DNA of 64,000 nucleotides from positions 19,942,293 to 20,006,292 of the forward strand of contig NC_079514.1 of the NCBI RefSeq assembly GCF_000801105.2. Reading direction: 5' to 3'. Under the pieces are notes generated by a model. That model searched no databases and had not been told where the DNA came from. It saw nothing but the letters and a program-made list of their open reading frames with translations. Below, piece by piece: positions 1 through 10,546 of the stretch. The number at the start of each line of letters is the position of its first letter. Positions within the stretch are counted from its first letter, which is position 1. Made by a program: the position numbers and the translations under genes. Source of the stretch: Raphanus sativus (lineage: Eukaryota; Streptophyta; Magnoliopsida; Brassicales; Brassicaceae).

Positions 1-599
1 TATATAAAGCTATGTGTTATTTATTTTAGAAAGTAGATTAGGCCCAAGGTAGTTAAAAAATAGTCAAATCTTTATGTATGTGTCTATGATTTATCTACCT
101 AATGTTATTCGTACTAATAAAATCAATATGGCCAATGAAAGTATACTGATCAATTTAAAATGAATTGTATAGGGTAATTCTAGTAAGATTAATATTTTTA
201 GTATTCTTAGTATCTATCTTATTTAAATCGATATGTAATAAAGGTGAAACTATATATGGAATATGGACAAAAAAAGAATTGTATTTAAGGAAATACATCA
301 ATGCAAAGTTAGACTATGGTACGTATTATGTATAAAGAATGAGACATTTAATTTAAATATATAAGGTCCACCTTTAAAATCTACATAGAAAAAGTTGTAA
401 TGTTTCTGATTTAATAAGATAGATAAAACAGTCAATATGAAAATAAGTTATGTGACAGAACAATAGGCATATTTTGTTGTATATTCTTCAATGAGCACAA
501 GAGTGTATTAGCGGCTAAACAACACACACGATGTGAACCTAGTTTCCTTTCTTACTAATACTCATAAATATGATCAATGATCTCATCCGTAGTTACTGA
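1..599. other. AT-rich sequence, nothing recognised
   Basis: I see no coding frame, RNA gene or terminal repeat here. It lies downstream of the ABC ATPase fragment and may be the body of the same Helitron, but no Helitron 5' end was identified. Confidence 0.4.
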
Positions 600-1436
600 T
601 CATCGGTAGTAAGCCATGTGTCTAGATGACCTAAAAGGAGAGTTATCTAATGGAGATGGTTTCCATGCTGCCACAGGCTCCTTCTTCTTCTTTTTCTTCA
701 CAAGTTTGGTTTCAGAACGGAGCCAAGATTCTACCACGGAGAGGAGGTTGGGTGAAGTTTTCATCTCGTTGATATCTGCCATTTTTGATGAACGATTCAG
801 CTCACCATTCTGAATGTAAGCCAAATGTGTAGCCCATGTCTCTAGCCCGTCGAATATATGAGTTGCATATACAATGGTAGCTCCTCTCTGAGCTCATCAA
901 TGATATAGACAAGTCAAATATCAATGCACCATAATCAAACCACTACTAATATGCACAACAGGTGTAATATTCCAATTACCAACTGATAGAACCATGAAAG
1001 CAAGCAGAGGCACATCATATACAGCTAGGAACGTGAGATTTAAATGGTTGATCATACCTGATCACATTCTTCTTTGAAGAATTCCAACAAATCTATCCTT
1101 GCAACGACATCAATGTCAACAGTGACCTCGTCAAGTAACAACACCTGTATAATCAAATTAGCATTAAGGTCAGACATAATGACATAAACACAAAAATTAG
1201 AAACTAATAACTCTTTTTAAGTAAAGCCATATGAGAAACATAACTGAGAATGAACATGTGAGAGATTAGATTCTTTGAAACCATATTCGTTTTTTTTACC
1301 TTGAAGGGATGTAAGAGTCCCATGCATATCTGCACTCGGCGTTTCTGCCCATCAGAAACCTTATGCATACGCCACTGAAGGTTGATGTCAAGAAGATCAA
1401 TCAGTTTCTCTCTTCTCACCGGATCGATCCCTTCAA
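600..1436 (-). pseudogene. ABCI19/20/21-type soluble ABC ATPase, 3' exons only
   Basis: Three minus-strand exons splice in frame: 1300-1436, 1058-1144 and 600-887, with GT..AG borders. The first contains the ABC signature region ([18 protein letters not shown]). The second contains Walker B ([10 protein letters not shown], the E being the catalytic glutamate). The third contains the switch-histidine region ([20 protein letters not shown]) and a lysine-rich tail ending HMAYYR-stop. This matches the plant non-intrinsic ABC (ABCI19-21/POP1-like) family, which are cytosolic ATPases without membrane domains. The N-terminal half with Walker A is absent: upstream of 1436 the intron runs into AT-rich DNA and a Helitron 3' end at 1614, and no further exons appear to the right. 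I read it as a truncated, probably transposon-captured copy. The remaining exons show no stop, so the event may be recent. Confidence 0.8.
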
Positions 1437-1586
1437 CTAGAAAATAAAGATACTGTCTGATTAGTAAAATTTAGAAATTTAGAAACAAATAAAGCTAAAG
1501 CAAGGAATAAAGCTCAACCAATCAAAATTATATTATTGATTGATTAAATTATGTATAATTATTTAAAATATAACTATAGAATACAA

Positions 1587-1614
1587 TCCGCGCGTAGCGC
1601 GGACACGGATCTAG
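1587..1614 (+). mobile_element. Helitron 3' terminus (hairpin + CTAG)
   Basis: A perfect hairpin, TCCGCGC-GTA-GCGCGGA (1587-1603), is followed 7 bases later by CTAG (1611-1614) and then a T. This is the canonical Helitron 3' end, with CTRR about 10 nt after a GC-rich hairpin and insertion between A and T. The element body lies to the left. A second terminus of the same family is at 27187-27214. Confidence 0.75.
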
Positions 1615-2399
1615 TTATTGGTAAGTTTCTCAATTAAGAGGTCTAAACTAAAAGTAGGAATTAACTCGTTCACATAGATGCGCAATTACTGGTGTGGTTT
1701 ACAGAATCGGTATAAATCCGTTTTTACGTTGATAAAAAAAAAAACCAACTAGAAAATATATAAAGTATCATAAATTTTTAAAGGTATATAATAGTATCAT
1801 TTTTCAGATACTTTTCTTTATCTCTCTTAATTTTCTTAATTTTATTGTTAAGATATTCAATGAAAATCAATTGATGGAGATGTTCTAACAAAAGACTCAA
1901 ATGTTAAAAAATTCATTTTTACCATATTATTGGTACTATTAAACATTTTTATATTTATTAAAGGGGCATTTCAAAAATATATTTTTCATTAAAGAGTCAA
2001 AATGTTCTTATATCATTTTTATAGATATAGAAATATAAATTATTATTTAAAAATAAAAAGATAAAAGAATGTTTTTCATAGTTTTCAAATTATAAATTTT
2101 CGAATTTGAAATTTTTTATAAATATATTTTTTTTGAATTTTGTTTGCAAATTTTCTTTTAGAAATTTGAATTCTTTTCGAATGTATTTTTAATTTTTTTA
2201 GTTAATCCTAAAGTAATAAATATCTATTACCTCTTTAAAAATAAAGATAAATGTAGTTAAAATAAACATGAAAAGTGCTATTAGAAATGTGGTAGCTTTG
2301 ACATTTCCTCTGAAATATATCAGATGAATACATTATCCTTTATCGTAAAGTATCATGAATAATTTTGTTTGTTTTGACATTTTTGCCTTCTTCTTTCTC
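1615..2399. other. AT-rich intergenic DNA
   Basis: No coding similarity was seen. I looked specifically for missing upstream exons of the ABC ATPase and found none. Confidence 0.4.
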
Positions 2400-2888
2400 T
2401 GTAGACTGCAGCTAAAAGGATTATCTAAATTTTGTGGCGAAACTGTCCAATCTCAAACCGACGTTGAACAAGTCACAAAGCGTAACTCTCACGGAATAAC
2501 CCTCACGAACACGAATACGCAAAGAATGAAAGAGAAAGGAAATAAGAACAGGAGCACACACAGAGATTAATTGATTACCCAGAGTTCACCGATGTGGCTA
2601 CGTCTCTGGGACCTGGCAAGGAAAATTACTAAACTCTTCCAAGATCACAACGGCCGTGACCTAAAGTTTGTAACCCTAGTACAATCTATCTTTCTCTGAT
2701 ATCACAACTCACGAGCCTTACTTTTATATTAGGCAAGGGTAGTTACAACTGATAACCGGTTTTAACCTAACCGTGAACCATGAGTAATATTAAACCGGCC
2801 GTTTAACCAAAATGCCATATAACCCAATTGTCAATCTCGACGCGGTTCAAGCTTCCAATATTGCTGATTCTTCATCACCAACGTAACA
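2400..2888 (-). repeat. Copia 3' LTR
   Basis: On the minus strand this runs from TGTTACGTTGG (at 2888) to about CTGCAGTCTACA (at 2400). It is preceded by a polypurine tract, ATCAAGGTGGAGAT (2889-2902), directly downstream of the Copia RNase H frame. A TATA-like TATAAAAG lies inside near 2732. The left boundary is tentative, because no target duplication could be paired with it. Confidence 0.6.
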
Positions 2889-2969
2889 ATCTCCACCTTG
2901 ATGATTAATCAGCTCTATCTGCAGCTACCATGTTGCCAACTCGTGTCTTGCCAGGCAATGCCAAACACC

Positions 2970-4110
2970 TTAGTGCTTGGCCACTCCGAGAACCCTTAGA
3001 GCCGCTTCAAACTTCTTCACAGGAACCGCCTTGGTTAATATGTCTGCAGGGTTTTTCGAAGTGTGTATCTTCTCGAAAGTCACCTCTCCTTTCTCAATGA
3101 TGTCTCTGATGAAGTGGAGTTTCCTGCTAACGTGCTTAGTCCGTTTGTGATGAACGTTGTTCTTGGCTAAGCACATCGCACTCTGCGAATCACACCAGAT
3201 CCTCACTGAATCCTGCTCAAAACCCATCTCTTCAGACAAACCTCTCAGCCAAATCACCTCCTTAACTGCTTCCACAAGCGCCATGTACTCTGCCTTTGTT
3301 GTAGAAAGAGCTACTACAGGTTGCAAACATGACCTCCAGCTAATGACATTTCCTCCAGCTGTGAAAACATAACCAGTAATCGATCTCCTCTTATCCAAGT
3401 CTGCTGAGAAATCAGCATCGCAGAAACCTTCTACCTTGAAGTTTTCATTCTTCCTGAACACTAGCTTGTGTTCCTTTGTTCTCTTCATATATCTCAGCAC
3501 CCATTTAACAGCAGCCCAATGCACCAGACCTGGTCTCGACATGTACCTGCTCACTAACCCAACAGCATAAGCGAGATCACATCTTGTTCCAATCATCGCA
3601 TACATAATGCTTCCTATGGCATTAGAATAAGGCACATTCTCCTTCTCTGTTTCTTGTTCTCCATCTTCTAAAGCTTTCAGCTTAAAGTGAGAACCAACAG
3701 GAGTAGTAACTGCTTTAGCATCATCCATGTTGAACGTTCGAAGCACCTTTTCAACATAACTTGACTGAGATAATGTCAAAACTCCAGCTGCACGATCTCT
3801 CTGAATGTCCATCCCCCAAATCCACCTTGCACAGCCCAAATCCTTCATCTCAAATCTTCCACTCAACAGGTTCTTCACCTTCTCTATCTCCACCATGATT
3901 TTAGAAGCAACCAACATATCATCTACATATAGAAGCAAGTAAAGATATATTCCTCCAGTCACTACTTTCACATACACACAGTGAACGAATTCACATCTCC
4001 TGAACCCGAGTTCTTTCATGAAGCTGTCAAAGCATATGTTCCATTGTCTTGGAGCCTGATTGAGACCATACAGGGATTTCTTCAGATGACACACCTGTGC
4101 TTCACACTGT
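2970..4110 (-). pseudogene. Copia reverse transcriptase-RNase H fragment
   Basis: An open minus-strand frame covers the C-terminal part of a Copia (TNT1-94-like) polyprotein. The RT segment has VCHLKKSLYGLNQAPRQW and the catalytic YVDDM. The Ty1/copia RNase H segment has GFCDADFSADLDKRRSITGY, ALSTTKAEYMAL and ADILTKA. Gag, protease, integrase and the start of RT are missing. Similarity starts near 4110, and residues encoded to the right of that do not look like Copia. The frame is uninterrupted up to its stop at 2970, just before the polypurine tract and 3' LTR. This is a 5'-deleted element. Confidence 0.85.
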
Positions 4111-4306
4111 GTAATACTAGGAACGAAAGACTTGGGTCTATTTGGAAGGGAAAAAAACACGGGCTGAAGCATTGAAACAGGAGGTTATTGTAGTTTTTTC
4201 AAAACTCTTCGTACTGAACCCTATTCGATTTGAGAGGTCTGACTATTCTAAAAAATGTTCCTTTGCGTACAGGGAAACTATGTATTTGTACATTCTGAGC
4301 ATGCTC

Positions 4307-4786
4307 TGTTGGAATTGTGAAATCCCGTGTCCAACTCTATTTATGCGATTAGTACGATATTGTCCACTTTGGGCCTAAGAGGCTGGCCCACATGGTTTTA
4401 CTTTTAGACTCCATCCCAAAATGCCTCGTACTAATTAGAGTTGGACATCCCTTTATATATTAGACTTTCCTTTGTCTAATTTACAATGTGGGACTTAGAT
4501 TGACATCTCACATTCTCCCCCTCAAACTAAAGACCACACTCATCTCTTATGTGTTTTTTCAAAATCGCAGGGCTTTTCCTTTGAGAATGTAACACTTCTC
4601 GTTCCCTTGAAGATGTTTTTCCAACAACATCACAGGTTCCATGATCTTCTGACTTGATCTCTGCCACATACCTCCCATTCTTAATTTCAAGGGTACCTAT
4701 TCATCTCTTAAAGGGTATTTAGGTTTTCTTGCAGATTTCTCGTCAACTGCTCTGATACCAATTGTTGGGATTGTGAAATCTCAACA
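4307..4786 (-). mobile_element. TRIM-size LTR element, 480 bp, TSD TGCTC
   Basis: Minus-strand order is as follows. A short 5' LTR (4763-4786) begins TGTTGAGAT and ends CACAATCCCAACA. A primer-binding site TGGTATCAGAGC (4749-4760), matching initiator-Met tRNA, lies 2 nt inside. About 220 bp of non-coding internal sequence follows, then a polypurine tract TTTGAGGGGGAGAA (4513-4526) and a 206-bp 3' LTR (4307-4512, TGTGAGATGTC ... ACAATTCCAACA) with a TATA-like TATATAAAGG. The 5-bp target duplication TGCTC is at 4302-4306 and 4787-4791. The 5' LTR is reduced to 24 bp, consistent with an internal deletion. It carries no coding capacity, so it depended on other elements for mobility. Confidence 0.75.
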
Positions 4787-4791
4787 TGCTC

Positions 4792-5758
4792 TTGACTGAC
4801 ACCTCACTTGCTAAGATAATCGGTGTAAATACAGAAAGACTTCTGAAAAGTCAATTATATAAATCATTTATATAACTATGTATTTGTAAATGTAAAAATT
4901 TCAAAAATTGTATTATATAAAAATAAAGTTAAAATCAATCTATCAAAAAATAAGTTAAAATCGGTCTAAAATTACTAATAAAAAGTACTTACAAGAAATT
5001 AACTTAAATTCTAGGTTAATTGTTTGAAAATTTAACATATATTATTTTAATTCATTATTTCATTAAATATTAGAAATACTAAAACTTCCAAATCATTAAA
5101 AATGAAAATAAATATCTAAAGAATCAAAATTAAAAACAATTTAAAAATGTACTAAACTGATATTTAGAATGATATTATGTAAATCAACATAAAATTTAAC
5201 TACCATGAAGAAACAAATTAAATCATAAAAGAGCTAAAATTATTAAAAATTATATCTGTCATCAATATAAAATAGAAATCAGCATAAATATATTTCTAAT
5301 ACAGATTTTAAGATGAAAAATCATTAATTTACTTAGTTCTTTATAGCTTTTGACTATGCTCAGTAAGTTGCATTACAATTTTTTTTAATTGTTGTTACCT
5401 CAAGTCTATCAATATACTATTAGATTTATCCACCATTTATTTATAACGTTCGACAAAATAAGTTTTTAAAAAAAAAAATCAGTTTAGGTTAAGGAATCAC
5501 CAATTGACGCATTTTCAGAAGACTTTACAATTTTTGAAAAAAAAAATTCTAATTTGCTGCTCGCTATTCCAACTCCATCTTAAGCTGTGTAATAATTAAC
5601 GTAAAGAATAATGGAAATATGTTTCTAATCTAAAAATATTGCAAGCTTATAACTTTTTTTCACACAATACCAATGACTATTATATCTGTATATGTGCAAT
5701 GCAATATATACGAAGTACTTTTATGTAGTATCTAAACAGCGAATCATTCATATTGAAC
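4792..5758. other. AT-rich intergenic DNA
   Basis: Very AT-rich, with no recognisable gene or terminal repeat. It runs into the assembly gap. Confidence 0.4.
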
Positions 5759-5858
5759 NNNNNNNNNNNNNNNNNNNNNNNNNNNNNNNNNNNNNNNNNN
5801 NNNNNNNNNNNNNNNNNNNNNNNNNNNNNNNNNNNNNNNNNNNNNNNNNNNNNNNNNN
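5759..5858. other. Assembly gap (100 N)
   Basis: A run of 100 undetermined bases. The left end of the DUF1985-bearing unit may lie in or beyond it. The gap probably reflects the adjacent palindromic repeats. Confidence 1.
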
Positions 5859-5928
5859 GCCTCAGCACATTCATCCAAGCATCTATATGCTGCATATAAA
5901 ATAATACAAGTTAGAACCTCCAGACGAC

Positions 5929-6235
5929 TTAACAAATAAGTCGTCTGGAAGGTTTTCCAGCTGGACGACTTACAAATAAGTCGTCTGGAAGGTTTTCCAG
6001 CTCGAAAACCTTCCAGACGACTTATTTGTAAGTCGTCCAGCTGAAAACTTCCAGACGACTTATATATTTACAAATCTATACAAAGACAAGTTACCAGACG
6101 ACTTATTTGTAAGTCTTCTGGAAGGTTTTCCAGCTGGACGACTTACAAATAAGTCGTCCAGCTGGAAAACCTTCCAGACGACTTATATATTTACAAATCT
6201 ATACAAAGACAAGTTACCAGACGACTTAAAGATAA
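5929..6235. repeat. Palindromic AAGTCGTC array (downstream of DUF1985 exon 5)
   Basis: Repeated blocks combine GACGACTTA..TAAGTCGTC, CTGGAAGG and CCAGCTGG in alternating orientation. Long self-complementary stretches span 5940-6060 and 6090-6185. A 40-bp tail containing ATATATTTACAAATC recurs twice here and again near 7012. Confidence 0.9.
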
Positions 6236-6823
6236 GCAGAAGACTTACACTACGTCTTCCAGCCATGCTTTGGTGTCCGGAGTTTTTGATACCACCAAGT
6301 TGGTGATGTACGTGGTTTGTCCTCTCCTTAGTGAAATAATCACTGCAAACAAAAAAAGCAATCAGTTTTTGGTAGACTAAATCAAGCTATTATGGGTAAA
6401 GCAATCACTTACGGATCAGTTTTCAACCAATCAGCGAGCTCCTTCATCTTAGGTCTGTTTAGTGTGGGAAATGGATTAACTTTCCCACTCTAAGGAGTTT
6501 CCTTCTCTCTGCCGTATAAGGAGATATCTGCGTGGGAGCAGTTTCTTCGTTCGTCACAATCCTTGCACGCACAGAAGCAGTGGGAGCTGTTTGGTCCAAT
6601 ACAACCAGGCTCGGTTCTGAGCTGAAGCTGGATCGGTGGAAGCGAAGCTCGGTTGTTGATCGTTGAAGCGAAGCTCGGTTGGTCAGTGGAAGTGAGAGGA
6701 ACAATCTCTTTGGAGGTGACACCATCTGCTTTATCCTCCGGCAAGATCTAATATACCGAGATCGCCCATCTGCTGTATCCTCCGGCAACAATCTCTGCAA
6801 TAAAAGAGAACAAGTTAACCCTG

Positions 6824-7054
6824 GACGACTTAAATAAAAGTTGGGAGAGGATTTGGTTCCAGCTGGAGTTCAGACGACTTAATTTGTAAGTCTTCTGGAA
6901 GGTTTTCCAGCTGGACGACTTACAATAAGTCGTCTGGAAGGTTTTCCAGCTGGAAACCTTCCAGACGACTTATTTGTAAGTCGTCCAGCTGGAAAACCTT
7001 CCAGACGACTTATATATTTACAAATCTATACAAAGACCAGACGACTTAAAGATT
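6824..7054. repeat. Palindromic AAGTCGTC array in DUF1985 intron 3
   Basis: The same repeat family fills most of the 270-bp intron between exons 3 and 4 of the DUF1985 gene, including an inverted CTGGAAGGTTTTCCAGC module. Confidence 0.9.
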
Positions 7055-7113
7055 TGATATTAACCTCTTTGGGCAGAGGAGAAGGCTGTTTCTTTTGTGG
7101 AGAAGGCTTTTCG

Positions 7114-7340
7114 TTGAGGAGCAGGCTGTTTCGTCTGAGGAGCAGGCTGTTTAGTTTGAGGAGCAGGCTGTTTCGTTTGAGGAGCAGGCTGTTTAGTTTG
7201 AGGAGCAGACTGTTTAGTTTGAGGAGCAGGCTGTTTCGCCTTTTGAGGAGTAGGCTTTGCCTTTTGAGGAGCAGGCTGTCTGGTGGGAGGAGTAGGATGA
7301 TTGGTTTGAAGTGGAGGCTGATCCTTTTGAGGAGTAGTCT
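7114..7340 (-). repeat. 21-bp coding minisatellite (PQTKQPA repeat)
   Basis: About six near-perfect copies of TTGAGGAGCAGGCTGTTTCGT (plus strand), then degenerate copies. In the frame continuous with the DUF1985 exon it encodes a 7-residue repeat, P-Q-T-K-Q-P-A, giving a low-complexity basic Pro/Gln-rich linker. Confidence 0.85.
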
Positions 7341-7961
7341 GTTTGTTACTAGCCCCGGTTTCTGGGGCTTGTGGGGTAAGGTGTTTTTTACTAACCCCGG
7401 TTTCTGGGGCTTGAGGGTAGCCTGATTGGTGACACCAACCTTCTTCTCCACAGCTTCCAATCTATCGGAGATCTTCCTAATCTCCCTGATGCACTTCTTA
7501 AACCCCTCTTTCATCATGTCACCTAAGTCCTTGAACATGTTTTCTAACTCCTCTCTGGTCACCCAACAGCCTCTTCTCTAGCCTCTTCTGTAGCCTCTTC
7601 TGTAGCCCTCTGTAGGAGCCTCTTCTCTAGCCTCTTTAGGAGCCTCTTTAGGAGCCTCTTTACGAGCTTTCTTCCGAGGTCTCTGATTGTCTTCCTCCAC
7701 CTCCTCCACAACCATCTCTTTGGCTCTTTTCGATGGAGCACAAACTTGGGTTTTGTACCAGTGACTTCCCAGCAATCCATGGTCCACTTCCACGGTCTCC
7801 GATCATACATCACTTTAATGATGTTCCCGCGGGCACGTCATCAACCTCAGAGTCCCATTTTGGCCACATTTCACTAATGTCCTTCTCAACAAAGTTGATC
7901 ACGCGGGTCTGCAGTAAATAGAAGAAGAATCGAGTTAGATATTAAACAAAATACTAAATAG

Positions 7962-8275
7962 ACGACTTAATTATAAGTCGTCAACTAAGTCGTCCAGCTG
8001 GACGACCTTCCAGACGACTTATTATAAGTCGTCTACTAAGTCGTCCAGCTGGACGACCTTCCAGACGACTTATAAAAGTCGTCTACTAAGTCGTCCAGCT
8101 GGAAGACCTTCCAGACGACTTATAATAAGTCGTCTACTAAGTCGTCCAGCTGGAAGACCTTCCAGACGACTTATAATAAGTCGTCTACTAAGTCGTCCAG
8201 CTGGAAGACCTTCCAGACGACTTATAATAAGTCGTCTACTAAGTCGTCCAGCTGGAAGACCTTCCGGACGACTTA
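7962..8275. repeat. Six-copy 51-bp palindromic tandem array in DUF1985 intron 2
   Basis: Six head-to-tail copies of a 51-bp unit, each with an inverted GACGACTTAT/ATAAGTCGTC pair, a second AAGTCGTC, the palindrome CCAGCTGG and ACCTTCCAG. The intron (7909-8298) consists almost entirely of this array. Copies 4-6 are essentially identical, which indicates recent amplification. Confidence 0.92.
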
Positions 8276-9216
8276 ATTAAGTGAAGATGGAAAGGTACCT
8301 GACTCAAGATAGCAGCTTTCATGAATCTGCGGCCTCTGCTGCCGTCGTAAGCCAGAATCGGTGGAGACGGACTGTTTGCTCTGGGTAGACCAATACTAGC
8401 ACCCAATCCCGGATAGCTTCGTCACGCCCAGACCTGAAGAACTTGTATAAAGCCATCCACGTGTAAACAGCCAGTAATATCTTTGTTCCACAAAGAGTCC
8501 ATCAGCACCTTAAACGCGACTCTCCCCCATGGATAATTCTCAAACCTTTCTAAATCCATCACTAGCCTTGCGAGAGTAGCTCGTGTAGCGCTTGAGAACT
8601 TTTTCCCTTCAATGAATCCAGTGAAGATGGAAAGGTACGCGAGTCGCTTGCGATCTTCCCTGGACCAATCCCCGCATCTCTTCAGTGCTGCTATTATCTG
8701 ATCAGTACTTGGCCCAGCTTCCCGATGAACTCCCATCATCTCCCAGAAAGAAACCATCTGTGGGGTAAACTTCACATTCTGGTGTCTCAAGGTCCTCGAT
8801 GTAGTCGCAGTTTAGACCAGTGATTTTTCAAAACTCTAACAGTGAAAAACCTCGCAGGTTCTGGACCAACGAGACACCACATCTCGTACTTCTTCTTAAT
8901 GTCCAGCTTTAAACCGAGCAAGTGGTGAACCAGCCTTGAAGCCCAACCAAATCCCTGCTCCTTGAACTTGATGAAAACTCCCAATCTCGACTCCTTGAGC
9001 TCTTCAAATTCAGCATCAGTGAGAGCTTCCCTAAGAGCAGTATGCAACTTCGTGTTATCCGTATGATACGAAATGCTATTGTGGGGTTCTGGCTCTTCCC
9101 CTAATGTGTATAACCTACGGGGGAGTTCTGGAATATCCATCCTTTTTGTCTGCAAAATAATCAAAGACAACAATAGAAGTCAGAACACAAGCTAAATCAA
9201 TCACGCCTTAATGTTA

Positions 9217-9385
9217 CTCCAGACGACTTAGTAGACGACTTAAATATAAGTCGTCTAGAAAGTCGTCCAACTGGACGACTTAGTTGACGACTTATATTTA
9301 AGTCGTCTGGAAAGTCTTCCAAATGGACGTACTAAGTCGTCCAGGTTGAAGACTTTCCAGACGACTTACTTACAAGTCTTCCAGT
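9217..9385. repeat. Palindromic AAGTCGTC array in DUF1985 intron 1
   Basis: The same family, more diverged, occupies most of the 255-bp first intron between 9150 and 9404. Confidence 0.85.
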
Positions 9386-9540
9386 AGAAAAATTTCAAGC
9401 GGACCTGATTAGTCGCAGAAGGAGTTCGAGTACTCGTCATTGTGGTTATAGATCTGAAAAAATAAACGTGAAACGGTGAGAATGAAGTAAATTGAAAGAG
9501 ACAACGTTTTATGTTCATCTTTTCCACGAGTTTGATGACT

Positions 9541-9790
9541 TACCGGCGTTAGGGTTACAGAGAAACGCGCTACGGTTTACAGAGAAGAAGCGGCGGCGCT
9601 AGGGTTTAGAAGAAGCGGCGGCCTAGGGTTTAGAAGAAACGGCGGTGCTAGCTAGTGTTTAGAGTAAGCGGCGGTGAGAACGTTGGTGAGCACGGTGGCG
9701 AGGGCGACGGTTTGTTCGGAAAATAGTGGAAGCGGGGCCGCTAGGGTTTTAGAGGAATCGGCGGCGCTAGGGTTAGAAGAAGCTGCGGCG
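9541..9790 (-). promoter_or_regulatory. Telo-box-like / CGG-rich 5' region of the DUF1985 gene
   Basis: Upstream of the ATG at 9440, a 20-30-bp unit combining AGGGTTTAGA and AGCGGCGG is repeated about five times. On the minus strand it reads AAACCCTA, the plant telo-box sequence found in some plant promoters. Any function here is an inference. Confidence 0.35.
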
Positions 9791-10014
9791 ACAACGGTGA
9801 GAAATGAAGTGAGATAGATAGCCGACGTTGAGAACGATGGTTGTTCGGAAATAGTGGGAATTCGAATCGCCTTTGATATCGCCGGTGAGAGAGAACTGTT
9901 AGGTTTCTGTTCGCTTGAAAAGAAAAAAAAAAAAAAAAAATCACCTTATATATTGGGTAAATAATCCGGTTAGCTTAAAAAGTACATTGGTAAACTTTAA
10001 GGTTTGGTCCGGTT

Positions 10015-10105
10015 TAGACGACTTATTCTGGCTGATAATGTACATCAGACGACCTAATATTTAGTCGTCTGGGAACAGAAGACTAAATATTAAGTCGTCC
10101 AATAC
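10015..10105. repeat. Isolated AAGTCGTC hairpins upstream of the DUF1985 gene
   Basis: Two or three diverged copies (AGACGACTTATT, TATTTAGTCGTCTGG, TTAAGTCGTCC) outside the transcribed region. Confidence 0.7.
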
Positions 10106-10477
10106 CCAAAATGAACCCCTAAACTAAAATGACTAAATTAACTTACTAACTCACTTTAAAAATCAAATTATACTTCAATAGTGTTTTACTATATACACAG
10201 AAACGAACACGCCTAGGTAATTTTAAAAATTTTCAAAAACGGTTTTAATGCTTTCCAAAATCTAACCCTAAGAACACATACAATACTACAACATATGTTG
10301 ATGAAACATAAACTAAAGAATATCATGACTCACTACTTTCACTCATCTGGGCTGAAAACAATTGAAATTTGTTATATATTAATTTATATCTCTTAAGACA
10401 TATGTTAATTACATAATTCCAATTTTTCACTTATCAAAATATTTTTTACAAAATTTTTAAATTATGTTTAAGAATAA

Positions 10478-10546
10478 CTGTCCAGACGACTTAACTTAAA
10501 GTCGTCTGGACGACTTATTTTCAAGTCGTCTGTTTACAGACGACTT
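10478..10546. repeat. Outermost AAGTCGTC hairpins
   Basis: CCAGACGACTTAACTTAAAG is followed by TCGTCTGG and further inverted pairs. These are the last copies before the MULE-like terminus at 10688. Confidence 0.8.

Larger units (their letters stand above)
6249..9440 (-). pseudogene. DUF1985 (ULP/Kaonashi-type) gene, frameshifted
   Basis: Five minus-strand exons can be laid out: 9405-9440 (MTSTRTPSATNQ), 8299-9149, 7065-7908, 6413-6794 and 6249-6342, all with GT..AG borders. Exon 2 holds the DUF1985 domain (LGVFIKFKEQGFGWASRLVHHLLG, KKYEMWCLVGPEPARF, FWEMMGVHREAGPSTDQII, WGRVAFKVLMDSLW). Exon 3 encodes MYDRRPWKWTMDCWEVTG, a basic/acidic stretch, a coiled-coil-like helix (ELENMFKDLGDMMKEGFKKC) and a Pro/Gln/Lys repeat. 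Single-base slips in exon 2 (three between about 8775 and 8850), exon 3 (near 7827) and exon 4 (near 6480) break the frame. The Ulp1 cysteine-protease domain usual at the C-terminus is not visible; it would lie left, at or beyond the gap. Homopolymer sequencing errors are an alternative explanation for some slips. Confidence 0.7.

Noticed and set aside
5680..5935. Frames of about 60-70 codons spanning the N gap
   Set aside because: They exist only because undetermined bases contain no stops.
7054..7425. Plus-strand 123-codon frame rich in RLFSLRSR
   Set aside because: It is the antisense reading of the DUF1985 exon minisatellite; the codon pattern and splice sites support the minus strand.
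7962..8275. Regularly spaced 51-bp repeats resembling a CRISPR array
   Set aside because: The units are contiguous tandem copies without unique spacers, lie in an intron of a plant gene and have no cas genes nearby.
9541..9790. Interstitial telomeric repeat
   Set aside because: AGGGTTTAG motifs are separated by CGG-rich units and never form a tandem TTTAGGG array, so they are better read as telo-box-like promoter motifs.
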